From: Ochromonas danica
Taxonomy: Eukaryota; Sar; Chrysophyceae; Chromulinales; Chromulinaceae
Length of the DNA: 64,000 bases
Assembly (NCBI GenBank): GCA_015146655.1
Contig: VKHL01000120.1
Coordinates: forward strand, 24,653-88,652
Reading direction: 5' to 3'
The position numbers and the translations under genes were made by a program. The notes under the pieces are model-generated. The model worked only from the letters and a program-made list of their open reading frames with translations, did not search any database and was not told the origin of the DNA. Below, in pieces: positions 43,471 to 54,052 of this stretch; position 1 is the first letter of the stretch; every line of letters begins with the position of its first letter.

Positions 43471-46002
43471 TTAAACAAGCTCCAGAGCGACTAACTTGTT
43501 CTCAGAGTTGATCTTCTTCACCCTGACTTGCACTTTCTGACCTTCATCTACGTTGCCATTCGTCACGATGCCTCGCACCATAAAAGGCAGAAGACGCACA
43601 TGACCGCCACGTCCTATTCCTTCAGCTTCCATCACCACATTTTCTACTGACCCTAGCGTACCAGCCATTGTCATGCAATAGGCCTCAAAATCCTCGAAGG
43701 ATTGATGTGCGCGTCCCTTCATTAACAGAGAGGCGATTTGCTTTCTCTTGCTATTGTGATAAGCCACAGCCAAGGCACATTCATCTTTCGTCAAGGGGAA
43801 ATCCATGTTCATAGCAGCTCGAATCTGCTTCTGTTGAAGCTGGGAGATCCAATTACGCAAAGGTTGAGTTGCAAATCGTCGAGGTAATGTAGAATCTTGT
43901 TTGTCACGATTCTCCCATGCCAATGGCACTGGAACATTTCTTTCAAGACAGAAATGATAGGAAGCATTCGAATAGAGGGAAAGACAGGTATTAATAATAT
44001 TGTGAGCTTCAGGAGCCGTTGATTCCTTTCGTTCGATCACTGCTCGGCGACGATTCAGACGATTCTCCACGTTTTTCTTTCCTTGCACATTAGCAAGAAG
44101 CCATGGTTGGCGTGTTGTCATTCTCTCTACCAAAATGTGAAGTGTTTGCAAATCGCTAATAGCTTGTGCTGGGAGGCCTTGGTAGCGATTGACGAGATCT
44201 CCTTCGCTAGACTCTGCCTGATCGTTGAGAATGTCATTGGCACGATCCAGCGAGATGGAAACCACTGGATTGATGACCGTGGCTAAGACACGACTACCAA
44301 GAATCTCCCCCGTATTGAAATCAACGGAGACCGCGACAGTGATAGCCTCGTTGGGTAGATTTGATGAGAGCTTGAGAGCTTCCAGAGCTTGTGGTGGAAG
44401 CATATGTGAGGACCCAGCAGGTAAGAAGGCTGTGGAAACTCTTTCCTTAGCCACTTTCATCAGCTCATCTCCACCTTTCCTCAAGGCACCCATAACATCA
44501 ACAACATGCACTAAGATCTCGCCAGTCTCAGGGGAAAGGGAGTATGCGTCATCGAAGAAGGTGGCGTACTTGGCATCAAGACAAAGCACAGGATGTCTTG
44601 AAGCACGAAGATCAGCGCGACCTTGCCACCCTTTCTTACCCAACTTACTCACAGGGAAGAGTCGAAGTTCTTCCTTGCGCTTGAAAACCCCTTGACGGAG
44701 AGCATTGGCCGCGTCGATCACTGCACTAGTCCAAGGAGTGAGATTGCGAATATAGGACAAGGAAGGAGAAGAAGAAGAGGCAGAGGAAGAGGCGACGTAT
44801 TGCTTGGAAATAGTAGTAGAGTATTTTCCGCGCCCCCTTTCTTCTTCTTCGTTAGTCAGTGTGCCCTGGTCAGTCAGTCGGCCATGCCCCAGCTGCATGA
44901 GCAACTCTCTCGCTGCCAGAGCTGACACTTCCTTCCCCAGCTTCTTCAAGAGAGGCTTGATAGGCTTGAGAGACACATCTGGGTGCAATGAAACCAGTTC
45001 AAGGGCTCTGAGTTGTCGGGTGATGCAGGCGGGGCGGGCGGCCAAGGGATCTTTGCCTTCAATCTGGCGGTGATAGTAGTCTGCAAAGGCTTCCGCTTCT
45101 TTGAAAGTGGTCACACTCTCCTCTAATACCTTATATCCTCCTTCCACAACAAAGGAGGCATTGACAAGAAGAGGGTCGTGGATATCAAGGGATGCCCCGA
45201 CGATGTCTTCTGGCCAAGCGACTTTGCTGGGCCTTCGCTTGAAATGCAGGTCATCACGAGATAGAATGATCGCCGCGACATAGCGCTGTGCAGCGCTTAG
45301 AGCGTAAATGGGTGTATTAGGCCCACCATCAGGATCCACCCATCGCTTGAATGCGCGCTCCTGGAAGATATAGACGGCGAGGTCCAGACTGTCCACGGGC
45401 AAGTCTGACGAGGTGAAGATTGAGTTCAGCCTCCAGAACTCTTGCAAGTCACTTTTACGGGGTGACATAGAGCGCAAGATGTCCACTGCCTCGGCAGTGA
45501 CTGCCGCCCAATCCTCTGGCGTCTGGGGCGGCTCGTCGTCGCTGAGGTCCTCCCAGACAGACACCACCTGCGCGACGTCGATGACCACCTCCTCTCCCGT
45601 GACCTGCTTGACCACGAGAGCGTTTGTATCTTTGCGATGGCTGAGATAATTTCCAAAAGAGATTTTCCCTTTGTTGATGAACTCTACGGGCACTCCCGCG
45701 GAGAGGATGGACGGTCTTTCCACCAGCCTGCGCTTCACAGATTTATCACTACCGAACCCTAAACCTCTCTCACTTTTCTCCTCAAGGTCTAGAGAGACAG
45801 CCTGTCGATAGAGCAGGTCCTGCACTGCCTGGTCGATGTCCTCGTCCACAAATCGTCCGCTAATAACGGGGCAGTTCGAAGACAAGCATAGCCTTGATGT
45901 GCAAGGAAGAAAACTTTTCGAAATATGAACCAATCGAAGTGGGAAGGTTATACTGAGAAAGGATAGCAAAATAGCGACTTCTAGTGCAACAAAGGACCTC
46001 AT
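43471..46002 (-). CDS. RNase II/R family (RNB) exoribonuclease, organellar
   Basis: One frame of 843 residues, similar in length to plant organellar RNR1. The RNB core starts near residue 470 (HPVLCLDAKYATFFDDAYSL) and includes HVVDVMGALRKGGDELM, FLPAGSSHMLP and MTTRQPWLL. The C-terminus resembles an S1-type OB fold (VRGIVTNGNVDEGQKVQVRV). The family degrades RNA 3' to 5' and matures organellar rRNA. The hydrophobic N-terminus (FVALEVAILLSFLSITFPL) suggests a signal for plastid import. One of the four usual catalytic Asp residues is absent: the expected D-x-D-D reads F-F-D-D, so activity is uncertain. Confidence 0.85.
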   Translation of the reverse strand: MRSFVALEVAILLSFLSITFPLRLVHISKSFLPCTSRLCLSSNCPVISGRFVDEDIDQAVQDLLYRQAVSLDLEEKSERGLGFGSDKSVKRRLVERPSILSAGVPVEFINKGKISFGNYLSHRKDTNALVVKQVTGEEVVIDVAQVVSVWEDLSDDEPPQTPEDWAAVTAEAVDILRSMSPRKSDLQEFWRLNSIFTSSDLPVDSLDLAVYIFQERAFKRWVDPDGGPNTPIYALSAAQRYVAAIILSRDDLHFKRRPSKVAWPEDIVGASLDIHDPLLVNASFVVEGGYKVLEESVTTFKEAEAFADYYHRQIEGKDPLAARPACITRQLRALELVSLHPDVSLKPIKPLLKKLGKEVSALAARELLMQLGHGRLTDQGTLTNEEEERGRGKYSTTISKQYVASSSASSSSPSLSYIRNLTPWTSAVIDAANALRQGVFKRKEELRLFPVSKLGKKGWQGRADLRASRHPVLCLDAKYATFFDDAYSLSPETGEILVHVVDVMGALRKGGDELMKVAKERVSTAFLPAGSSHMLPPQALEALKLSSNLPNEAITVAVSVDFNTGEILGSRVLATVINPVVSISLDRANDILNDQAESSEGDLVNRYQGLPAQAISDLQTLHILVERMTTRQPWLLANVQGKKNVENRLNRRRAVIERKESTAPEAHNIINTCLSLYSNASYHFCLERNVPVPLAWENRDKQDSTLPRRFATQPLRNWISQLQQKQIRAAMNMDFPLTKDECALAVAYHNSKRKQIASLLMKGRAHQSFEDFEAYCMTMAGTLGSVENVVMEAEGIGRGGHVRLLPFMVRGIVTNGNVDEGQKVQVRVKKINSENKLVALELV

Positions 46003-46172
46003 ATTTGATCAAGCCATTCAATATACTGCTGCCAGCTATTGCATCGTTCGCATGGGACGGTGAAGTTAAAGGTAGGCTTTAACTTACCCGACATGTTAAT
46101 CCCAGATTAAGTATTTCCTTTCTCTTAATTAGATAATTGCTTAATTTAGTTCTAATAGTCATCAATTGGTTG

Positions 46173-47387
46173 ATGAGGATGATAATAACAAAACAGCAAG
46201 GGCTTTCCCTATTCCTCCTCTCTATAGCTAGTTGGCATCTTTATGCTCTTCTTCTTCGAGACAGAAAGAAGAAGAGAGCTGGAGGAGCAGCAGGAGGAGG
46301 AGGGAAGAAAGGGTACGACCAGCTGGTGGGGCAGACGCCTCTAGTGGAGCTCTCGCACCTCTCAGCTCTGCTCAAGAGAAGAGTCCTCGCCAAGGTGGAG
46401 AGCACTAACCCAGGAGGGACTGGCAAAGACCGCGCAGTGCAGCACATGCTGGACGAGGCCGAGGCCAGGGGAGTGCTTCGCCCAGGCATGACAGTCTTCG
46501 AGGGGTCCTCGGGCAGCACTGGCATCGCCATTGCCTTCCAGTGCCTGGCTAGAGGCTATGCTTGCCATGTTGTCATGCCCGATGACCAGGCCGAGGAGAA
46601 GCGCCGCCTGCTGCACACGCTGGGTGCACATGTCACAGTGGTGCCCTGCTGCGCCATCGCCAACCAGGAGCACTACGTGAACACTGCGCGGCGTCTGGCT
46701 GAGGAGGAAAAAGGCTTCTTCGTCAACCAGTTCGAGAACGAAGCGAACTACCGCGTGCATTATGAGCACACGGGGCCAGAGATCTGGCAGCAGGTGGAAG
46801 GAGAGTTGCAGGCCTTTGTCATGAGCTCCGGCACTGGAGGGACCATCGCAGGAGTCTCACGGTTCCTCAAGGAGATGAACCCCTCGATACGAGTGGTCCT
46901 CGCTGACCCCACAGGCTCCAGTCTGTGCAACAAAGTGAGGCACAACGTCTGCTACACCTCGCAGCAGTCAGAGCGGCGGATTCGCAAGCATCGCTATGAC
47001 TCTATCGTGGAAGGGGTCGGACTTGATCGAATCACAGCCAACTTCTCCGCAGCTCAGATCGATGAAGCCTATTGCTCCTCTGACCAGGAGGTGGTGGAGG
47101 TGGCTCACGCTTTGCTGCGACTAGAGGGACTGTTCGTGGGCTCCTCCTCAGCGCTTAACTTGAGCGTGGCTTGTCGAGTGGCTGCGACTCTGCCCGAAGG
47201 TAGCACAGTAGTCACTGTCATTTGCGACAATGGGTCGCGCCATTTGTCCAGGTTTTGGTCAGAGGACTACATCGTGCAAGAGGCGGGGCTTCGATGGCCT
47301 CTTAGTGGTGGAGCAGAGCAAGACCAAGACCACTGGAGGAAGATCATCCTGCGCTATGTTGACGAGTCGAAGAGAGCCAATGAGTGA
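46173..47387 (+). CDS. Membrane-anchored cysteine synthase-like PLP enzyme (Mcy1-like)
   Basis: A 404-residue frame starting at the first ATG. An N-terminal hydrophobic segment (GLSLFLLSIASWHLYALLL) followed by RKKKR is a membrane anchor. The fold-type II PLP core has NPGGTGKDR with the Schiff-base Lys, EGSSGSTG as substrate loop, SGTGGTIAGV as phosphate cup, VEGVGLDRI, and CDNGSRHLSRFW at the end. The last two and the anchor match the fungal Mcy1/Cys-synthase-2 group of mitochondrial outer-membrane proteins better than plastid OAS-TL or CBS. It has no CBS tandem domain. The true substrate of this group is unsettled. Confidence 0.85.
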   Translation: MRMIITKQQGLSLFLLSIASWHLYALLLRDRKKKRAGGAAGGGGKKGYDQLVGQTPLVELSHLSALLKRRVLAKVESTNPGGTGKDRAVQHMLDEAEARGVLRPGMTVFEGSSGSTGIAIAFQCLARGYACHVVMPDDQAEEKRRLLHTLGAHVTVVPCCAIANQEHYVNTARRLAEEEKGFFVNQFENEANYRVHYEHTGPEIWQQVEGELQAFVMSSGTGGTIAGVSRFLKEMNPSIRVVLADPTGSSLCNKVRHNVCYTSQQSERRIRKHRYDSIVEGVGLDRITANFSAAQIDEAYCSSDQEVVEVAHALLRLEGLFVGSSSALNLSVACRVAATLPEGSTVVTVICDNGSRHLSRFWSEDYIVQEAGLRWPLSGGAEQDQDHWRKIILRYVDESKRANE

Positions 47388-47846
47388 TTAAAGTCAGCCC
47401 TATGCTCTGCCATATACTCTGCTTATCATCATGCCTGCTCTCTCTACCTCTATCTAACTATCTCTCTGAGAGCAGAACAATACTAAACACAATAACTAAC
47501 TCAGCATAACAACATATACACAAACCACCTAATTAACAGCTAGTTAGCTAGATATCTGGAAATCTGGCTTTAACTTCCCACTCTGTTGAATGTCTGTCTG
47601 TCTGCGTGGTGTGCTAAGATTCAGTGCCGAAGGATGAGAAGATTCGCCACTCTGCATGCAAGTGCTCTCTGTCTGTCTCTGTCTCTGTCTGGTGGCTCTT
47701 CTTGTCTCTGTCATGGCAGAGAGAGATTCGAATAACCCAGCAGCCGCCCTGCCCTGCCCTGTCCTGTCCTCACTCATCCATCGCCCTGCTGCTGTTCTGG
47801 ACAGACCTGTATCCAACTAACCTCCTGTTCCAGTCACTGACAGAAA
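47388..47846. other. Intergenic region with GTCT-rich simple sequence
   Basis: Holds CTGTCTGTCTCTGTCTCTGT-type low-complexity sequence at about 47668-47692. No gene is recognised. Confidence 0.5.
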
Positions 47847-48954
47847 ATGCGATTGTTGATATTTCTCTTCGTCTGGGCAAGTTTGGCAGTGAATCTCTCG
47901 GCCATGATTGACTGTGACGACGTCTTGGCAGACTCCACGACCTTCTCAGGCTCTTGCAACAACAAATGGAAGAATATCAAAGCTTCCCTTCGACGTAAGA
48001 AACACTCTTCCTTCTCTCTTCCTTCTCTCGTCTTCATGACCTCATCCTCTCTTCTTCATGCTGTCTGTTCTGTGTCTCGTAGCCACACAGCCTCAAGTAG
48101 GCTATGCATGGGTCCAACGGAAGATTGAGGATGACTTCACCTCGTCTAGTGATGCACAGACCACCATGGACGAGGGCGTCATCCCCGCCATACTAGGGCC
48201 TGGCCCTGCGATTTACATCGTTGATGACCATCACACCCTCTGCGCGCTTGACTACAGCGGCTACGACAGTACGACTGTCACGTTTGACATCCTCTGTGAT
48301 ATGCGCACTGTGAGTGAGGCAGACTTTTGGGATGAACTCGAAAACCAAAACCTGGCCTATCTTGTGGAGCACCCTAACAACAACAGCGCAGCTCTGCCTG
48401 TTAAGGTCTCCTACAAAGATCTGCCCACCTACTTCAGTTTCACAGAAAAGGACATGGTCTTCACGGACGATCCGTGGCGATCCCTCGCGGGATATTCCAG
48501 AAAGGTGAAGGACGCTGCTAGCCCTGCGCCGTCTTGCTCGGATGATAACAGCAAGTATTGTGAGCGATGCATGTATCGAGGATGTGTGGATGGTTACCAG
48601 AAGTCAGGCTCAGGCGTCGCCTACTTTGAGTTCCGATGGGCTTACTTCATGCAAGACGCCACCTATTACACCACCTCCTTGTGGCCCTCTGATGCGCAGA
48701 GACTCACCTTCTTGAAGTACTTTGAAGCTTTGCCATCGTCAACAGTGAGCAACGCGGACACCTCTGCGTGGCTTACAGCTGCTGACTATGTGGTCAGTTT
48801 GTGTCGATCTGATGGAGCAGGAGGATACACTCTCTCCACCGACCTCTACCCTGGCACTTCCACACTGCCAGGCTTTATTTCTGGTTATGTCAAGCTGGCA
48901 GATGATCCAGACTGCGCAGCTCCCACCTGTTCCACCGCCTTCATGGGGAAGTAG
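47847..48954 (+). CDS. Secreted ParB-like (ParBc_2-type) protein
   Basis: Exons 47847-47994 and 48083-48954 give 339 residues. The N-terminus MRLLIFLFVWASLAVNLSA is a signal peptide. Past the splice, PTQPQVGYAWVQRKI, VIPAILGPGPAIYIVDDHHT and LCALDYSGYD match the ParB-like putative nuclease family (PF08857 type): a VG..WV..K motif, then GPG..YI.D.HH. The C-terminal part is Cys-containing with CERCMYRGC and VDGYQKSGSG, also seen in relatives. The family is bacterial and eukaryotic, but its nuclease activity is not established. Secretion points to an extracellular or organellar role and not to chromosome partitioning. Confidence 0.78.
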
Positions 48955-49304
48955 AAGAGCTAACTGTGTCTGCGCTGCAGTGTCTATTCTGTTGGTTTAG
49001 TACAGCAGCTAGTAGCTAGCTATCCGTTGTTCCACTGTTGTACAGTATTTCAGTGCAGAGATGTTCCAATAGTTTTGATCATCCTGTGATCCAAGAATAG
49101 GTTTTAGTCTATTAGTTTCTCTATTTGTTGTTGTTGTTGTTGTTATTCCAGTGGTAGTCTATTGTAAAGTAATCTCATCTCGAAGATGGTCATCAAGTCA
49201 TTATGTTGTTATTATAATAATCATTTAATATCATTTATTATTAATATTTACCACATCCTTCTTGGAGACATCCTTCTTCTGCAACAATATGCACAACATC
49301 GAGA
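48955..49304. other. Intergenic region between converging genes
   Basis: 3' flanks of the ParB-like and PKA genes, AT-rich, with a GTT run at 49128-49144. No gene is seen. Confidence 0.5.
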
Positions 49305-50794
49305 CTAGATACTCTGAGTAGCGTAGCGAATATACTGATCCATGTTTCGCTTCATAATCTCTTCCATGGGGCCAAAGACACGAGTGAAGGTTGCTCGATC
49401 GATGGCCAGCACCGACAGCTTGCCCTTGGCCTTCACAGTCGCTTGACGAGGCTTTGTCGTCAACAGCGCAATCTCTCCGAAGTAATTACCTGCGCTTAGT
49501 GAAGCCACCAATCGCTCTTCACCCGCCGCATCTGTTTGGAAACAATCTGCATGACCTTCTTTGATAATGTAGAAGTAATTGCCTTCTTCGCCTTGCTGGC
49601 AGATGACAGCCCCATCGTCGTACTTCTCCTCAGCCAAGGAGTCAGCCAGAGTGAGCACTTCCATCTCTGTCAAAGACTCCAATATAGGAACCTACCAAAC
49701 ACACACACAGACACAAAGCATTTCCCAGATGACATAAGAAAGAGGGAAGGGAAAGGAAGTGTAGTGTGATAGTATAATACCTGAGCCAAGAAGTTGCGGT
49801 AGATTTCTCTCTTTTGCATGGCAGCAGCCACGACAATCACTTTAAACGAGACACGATCCAGCACCCACAGTGTACAGTCTGACTTCGCACGACACGTTGC
49901 AGCACGTGGTGCATTGTACAAGATGGCCAACTCTCCAAAGGAATCGCCTGGTTTGTACGTATGCACTCGAATCTCATCCGCTCCTCCTTTCTTAATCCAG
50001 ACATCTACCGCGCCACTCTCCAAGAGATAGAAAGTATCTCCAATATCTCCCTGCTTGATAATATCTTCTCCTTCTGTCTTGGTCACAGGGCCACTGAAGG
50101 CACGGACAATCATATCCTTCTGCTCGGCATCGAGAGTTCGTAACATAGGCGACTTAGCCAAGATAGACAAGAGCTTCTCGGTGACTTCAGGGGATTTGGG
50201 GATGTTGGTCACTTGAGACATCTGTGATTTGAGTTTGTTGGGGTCCATGGACTCGGCCGAGACGGAAGTGCGGCGATTGCCTGACTTGGCCTTGGCCTGC
50301 GCCACGACAGGGATGTCTGCCACGTCATCCTCCTCCTCTTCATCAGAGTCTTCTTCTTTCTCTTGCTTCTTCGCTGCGAGGGAAGCGCGAGAGTCAGAAG
50401 TCATGATCTGCTTCGCCCTACACAGAGAGAGACAGACAGACAGAGAGGACGTGAGACAGAGAGGGAAAGAGAGAGAGAGAGAGGGAGAATGAACTTACTC
50501 AGCGACAGGAGCACCAGCAGGCATGAGTGTCTCGAGTGCAGGCTTGGCCTGGTCGGGGTACTGCTTGTAGAGGTACTCGATCATGAAGGCGATGGGGTTG
50601 GCAGGCTTCTCGATCAAAAGGTTCTCCACGATGGAGATGAAGAGAGAGTTTATGTTCTTCGTGTTCAAGTACTGCTGGAGCTCTGCTTGAACTTCGGCAG
50701 CCTGTATATAGTGTGCGGAGGGTCAGCACAGCAGCTACAGCACAGGGCAGCAGATATTCAAAAAGTGAGAGAAGCTTACATGGTTGTCGGTCAT
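49305..50794 (-). CDS. cAMP-dependent protein kinase regulatory subunit
   Basis: Exons 50780-50794, 50499-50701, 49781-50417 and 49305-49691 give 413 residues; the first exon codes only MTDNH. Residues 20-60 (LFISIVENLLIEKPANPIAF, then MIEYLYKQYP) form a RII-alpha/Dpy-30-like dimerisation-docking domain. An acidic linker leads to the inhibitor site RRTS near residue 121, a phosphorylatable type II pseudosubstrate. Two cyclic-nucleotide-binding domains follow, with cassettes FGELAILYNAPRAAT and FGEIALLTTKPRQAT; both keep the Glu and Arg that bind cyclic phosphate and ribose. It should hold PKA catalytic subunits inactive until cAMP binds, perhaps at the flagellum through the docking domain. 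Confidence 0.9.
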
Positions 50795-51136
50795 GATCAA
50801 TGTGGACAACTAGTCCAAAGGTCGAAATGGCAAGGTATCTAGTGGATATGGGAGCGGGTCGACGGACTGCAGGACGACCTTCTCTTCTCCTTGCTTGGAT
50901 AGGGATGGGATCGCCTTCTTTGGCCTTGCTTGTCTCTTCTTGTTGGCTCACACACAGACAGCAGCACAGCACCGGGCAGCACTCACACAGAGAGCCAGGT
51001 CCCGCATCCGGGAAGAGATGAAACGGCTGGAATAACGGCCGGCAGACCTTGATTTCTAAATCGCCAAAATCTGTGCTGTTAACTTAAAAAGAAATCGTAT
51101 GACAATGAAGAACAAATCCGAAATTGATGACTGATC

Positions 51137-51988
51137 ATGTCGTTAGGATGGCAGACAGAGAGTGCCTTGTTGCCAAGTAAGGCCAAGCCGATTAAAGTTG
51201 GAGATCGATCCTTACTCAGTCTGAAGGCCATCGTCTTCGAGAAGGAACAGCAGCGACACACACAAGGAGCACAAGATGGCGAGACTCGACTGAAAGCTAT
51301 TCGAAAAGCTGCAGTGGCGAGTAAAGAGAAAGAATCCCATACCAGCTCAACCAAGTCAACCAAGTCTCGAGAGGTGACCGATGAGGAGGCTTTACGAGAA
51401 CAGCGAGCTGCCGCGGCCTTGGCGGCTAAAGCGCAGCTTTATGAGGACATCCTGGCTGGCAAAGTCCAAGGCGAGGCTTCTTTGATTGATTTCGGATCTA
51501 AGCGAAAGTTAGATAGAAGAGAAGAGGGTTCAGTTTCTGCGACCAAGGAGGTGGAGCAGGGTGCTCGGAAAGCAGCTAAAGTGGTGCAGGACTATGGGCC
51601 GCAGCAGTGGCAGTGGTCCCGCGGAGACGCCGCCACCCATGAGGTTGAGGGCGATAGTCATGATCCAGACGCTGTTGTGGCGGAGTGGAGGGCTTCTCAA
51701 CAGGCTGAGAAAGCTTTCAAACTGGAGGCGGAGCGCAGACTGCAGGACTTGCCTGTCTCGCTGTCTAAGGCAGCACGAGTGCAGACCCAGTGGGAGAAGA
51801 CTTTACAATCAAGTGCAAGAGAATACATTAAGGAGGTTCACCAGGAGGTGGTGGATGAACGCAATGGTAGCGGCACCCACCCTTTGGATCGACGGAGAGA
51901 TCGCTTGCTCGTGCTGCAAGCCCGCCGCAAAGAAGCTCAACAAGCTGAACCACACTCTCAATCCTACCACAGCAATACTTCTTCATGA
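51137..51988 (+). CDS. CCDC174-like nuclear protein
   Basis: One frame of 283 residues, charged throughout. The segments SLLSLKAIVFEKEQQR near residue 26 and AKAQLYEDILAGKV, then LIDFGSKRKLD near residue 120, resemble CCDC174, a coiled-coil protein linked to the exon junction complex and splicing. The C-terminus is rich in Arg, Glu and Ala with helical repeats. There is no membrane segment or enzyme motif. The assignment rests on short motifs. It is divergent from the PKA gene, about 340 bases apart. Confidence 0.5.
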   Translation: MSLGWQTESALLPSKAKPIKVGDRSLLSLKAIVFEKEQQRHTQGAQDGETRLKAIRKAAVASKEKESHTSSTKSTKSREVTDEEALREQRAAAALAAKAQLYEDILAGKVQGEASLIDFGSKRKLDRREEGSVSATKEVEQGARKAAKVVQDYGPQQWQWSRGDAATHEVEGDSHDPDAVVAEWRASQQAEKAFKLEAERRLQDLPVSLSKAARVQTQWEKTLQSSAREYIKEVHQEVVDERNGSGTHPLDRRRDRLLVLQARRKEAQQAEPHSQSYHSNTSS

Positions 51989-52168
51989 GTATCCTAATAA
52001 TCTACCTGTTTAAAGGAAATTATCTGGAGCAAGTCCCTACAGATTGTCTTCGGCTGTGCGCGCTGAATTAGGCATTGGATTGATCGATGTCATAAAAGCG
52101 TTGGAACGGTGGAGAGCGCTGTTCCACAAGTTATTTTTCTATCTAAATGTAATTACTTTCCTCCGCGA

Positions 52169-53977
52169 CTATTTTTTTGTTTTCATGGCACGCTTTTTGA
52201 CATGCTTGGGGATCTTGTGTTGTCTCTTCAACGCCTTTTCTGCTTTAGCCAGTTTACGAGCTTCTTTTCGATCAGCTTTTTCCTTGGCTCGTTCGTCTGG
52301 TTGGTCGCGACTAGGCAATTGCCGCCGGTATCTCTCCTCCCTGGCAGTCGAGGACTCATCAGAGTCATAATCCTCTGAATCATCAGAGTCGCTGCTATTG
52401 TCTTTGTCCTCTTCGCCATCTTCAACTTCTTGCTCTGCCTTCTGGGAAGTCATCTTATCTGTGTCCTGCGCCTCACCATCGGCTGGAGGAAGAGGTGGAG
52501 CAACTGCTCCAGACGTGTTTCCCAGACCTGGTTTGCGCAGTAAATCCAACAGCTCTTGGAGGTCCTCATCTTCGCTGTCTTCTTCCTTTTCTTGCTCTTC
52601 CTCTTCATTTCCCACTTCCTCTTGAGGAGCAATCATGCTTTCAATAGCTTCCCTGTAAACCTTCTCGCGACCGCCCTGCGCAATACGTTGTAACTCAGCA
52701 TAAGGATTCGCAATCTCTGACAACGATGTGGGAATATAGGCCTGCATGAAGACTGCCTCATCAATGTCAGCCTTGTTTTCGTCCTCAGCAGAAGTAGGAA
52801 GATTGTCAGCCTGCTTGCACATCTCTTCTTCCATCAACTCATCCAGCGCCTCTTCAGCTTTGGATCGGAAAAGGAAGAGTCTCTCTTCCTCATCGGAAAG
52901 GCCCTGGGGCACCGCTGGAGAGGATGAAGGATGCTTGATCGCCACCTCTTTGTCAACAATGTAATGAAAGAGAGCCATCTTGGAAAGCACTTGCAGACCT
53001 TTCCTCGAGAAGAAGTCCGTCACATTGCCTATATCCTTACGCAAAAACTCGATAGAGAATGGATGGCTATGCTCAACAGACTGGGAGACATCAATGATAC
53101 GTGCTGATCCACGATACCAAAGGAGGTTATACTCAGAGAGATCGCCATGCACCAGTCGGCACTCTTGGTACATAATGCGCATATTGACCACGATCTGCTT
53201 ATAGGCGAAGATCATTTCATCTACTGATAGTGCAGCATCCTTAAGACGAGGTGCGCACCATCCATTATCACCCAGAAAGTCCATGACAAGTAAATGGGAT
53301 TTGAGGAGATGAGGCTCAGGCACAGGTATGCCTGCACTGCGAAGGCGCTTCAAATTGCGCATTTCTTTCTCAGCCCATGTCTTTACCATCTTGCGTGGAT
53401 TGGATTTGCAATAACCATTGCGAAATCTGAACTCGCCGGAAACGTATTTATCGCGATCCTTGAAGACGAGGATGGAAGTCTTGAAGATCTTCACGGCGAG
53501 TTCTCGTCCATCACCTCCACGGGCATAATAGACATTGGCCTCTTTGCCCGTGCTCAAGCAACCTACACACAGAGACAAAATGAAAGATATGAAGTTTTCA
53601 GTTATTTGGCTTTGTGTGGAGGAGAGGGACTAATTTCACTCACCGTCAATCTCTGCGAGATAGCCATTACTCAACAGTTTGAACAAGATGAGTCTAGTGC
53701 GAGGGTCCAGCACCTGCTCTGAGGTGGCGCGATCATCCTTTCCCTGATAACTCACCCTCTTCTCACCCTTCTTCTCACTCCTGGTGATGTCATTCTGCAC
53801 CCTCGCAGAGAGATTGATCTTCTTGTCCAAATTAAGACCTTCTAGAGCTTGGAGTTTGTTTCCTGAGGATGAGATAGCATCTTTCAGTAGCGCTGCTTCG
53901 ATCTCATAGAAGCCGCCTTCCAATTCATCGTCATCAAGCGACGCCATTCCTTTTCCCTCTTCTCTCGTACCAAACAA
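52169..53977 (-). CDS. RIOK1: RIO1 atypical protein kinase
   Basis: Exons 53644-53977 and 52169-53562 give 575 residues; the splice joins EIDGCLSTGKEANVYYA. The kinase has the RIO ATP loop STGKEANVY, Lys in LAVKIFKTS, the flexible loop FRFRNGYCKSNPRKMVKTWAEKE, catalytic DLSEYNLLW and metal-binding IIDVSQSVEHSHP, so all active-site residues are present. RIO1 releases assembly factors during final cytoplasmic maturation of the 40S subunit. The C-terminal 200 residues are acidic with a Lys/Arg-rich end, usual for RIO1. Confidence 0.93.
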
Positions 53978-54052
53978 CGCGGAGAAAAGAAGCGCGTTTT
54001 TACGGTCGGCTTGAGGAGCAGCAGTGTTAACTTAAGCGAGTTCTTCAGAAGA

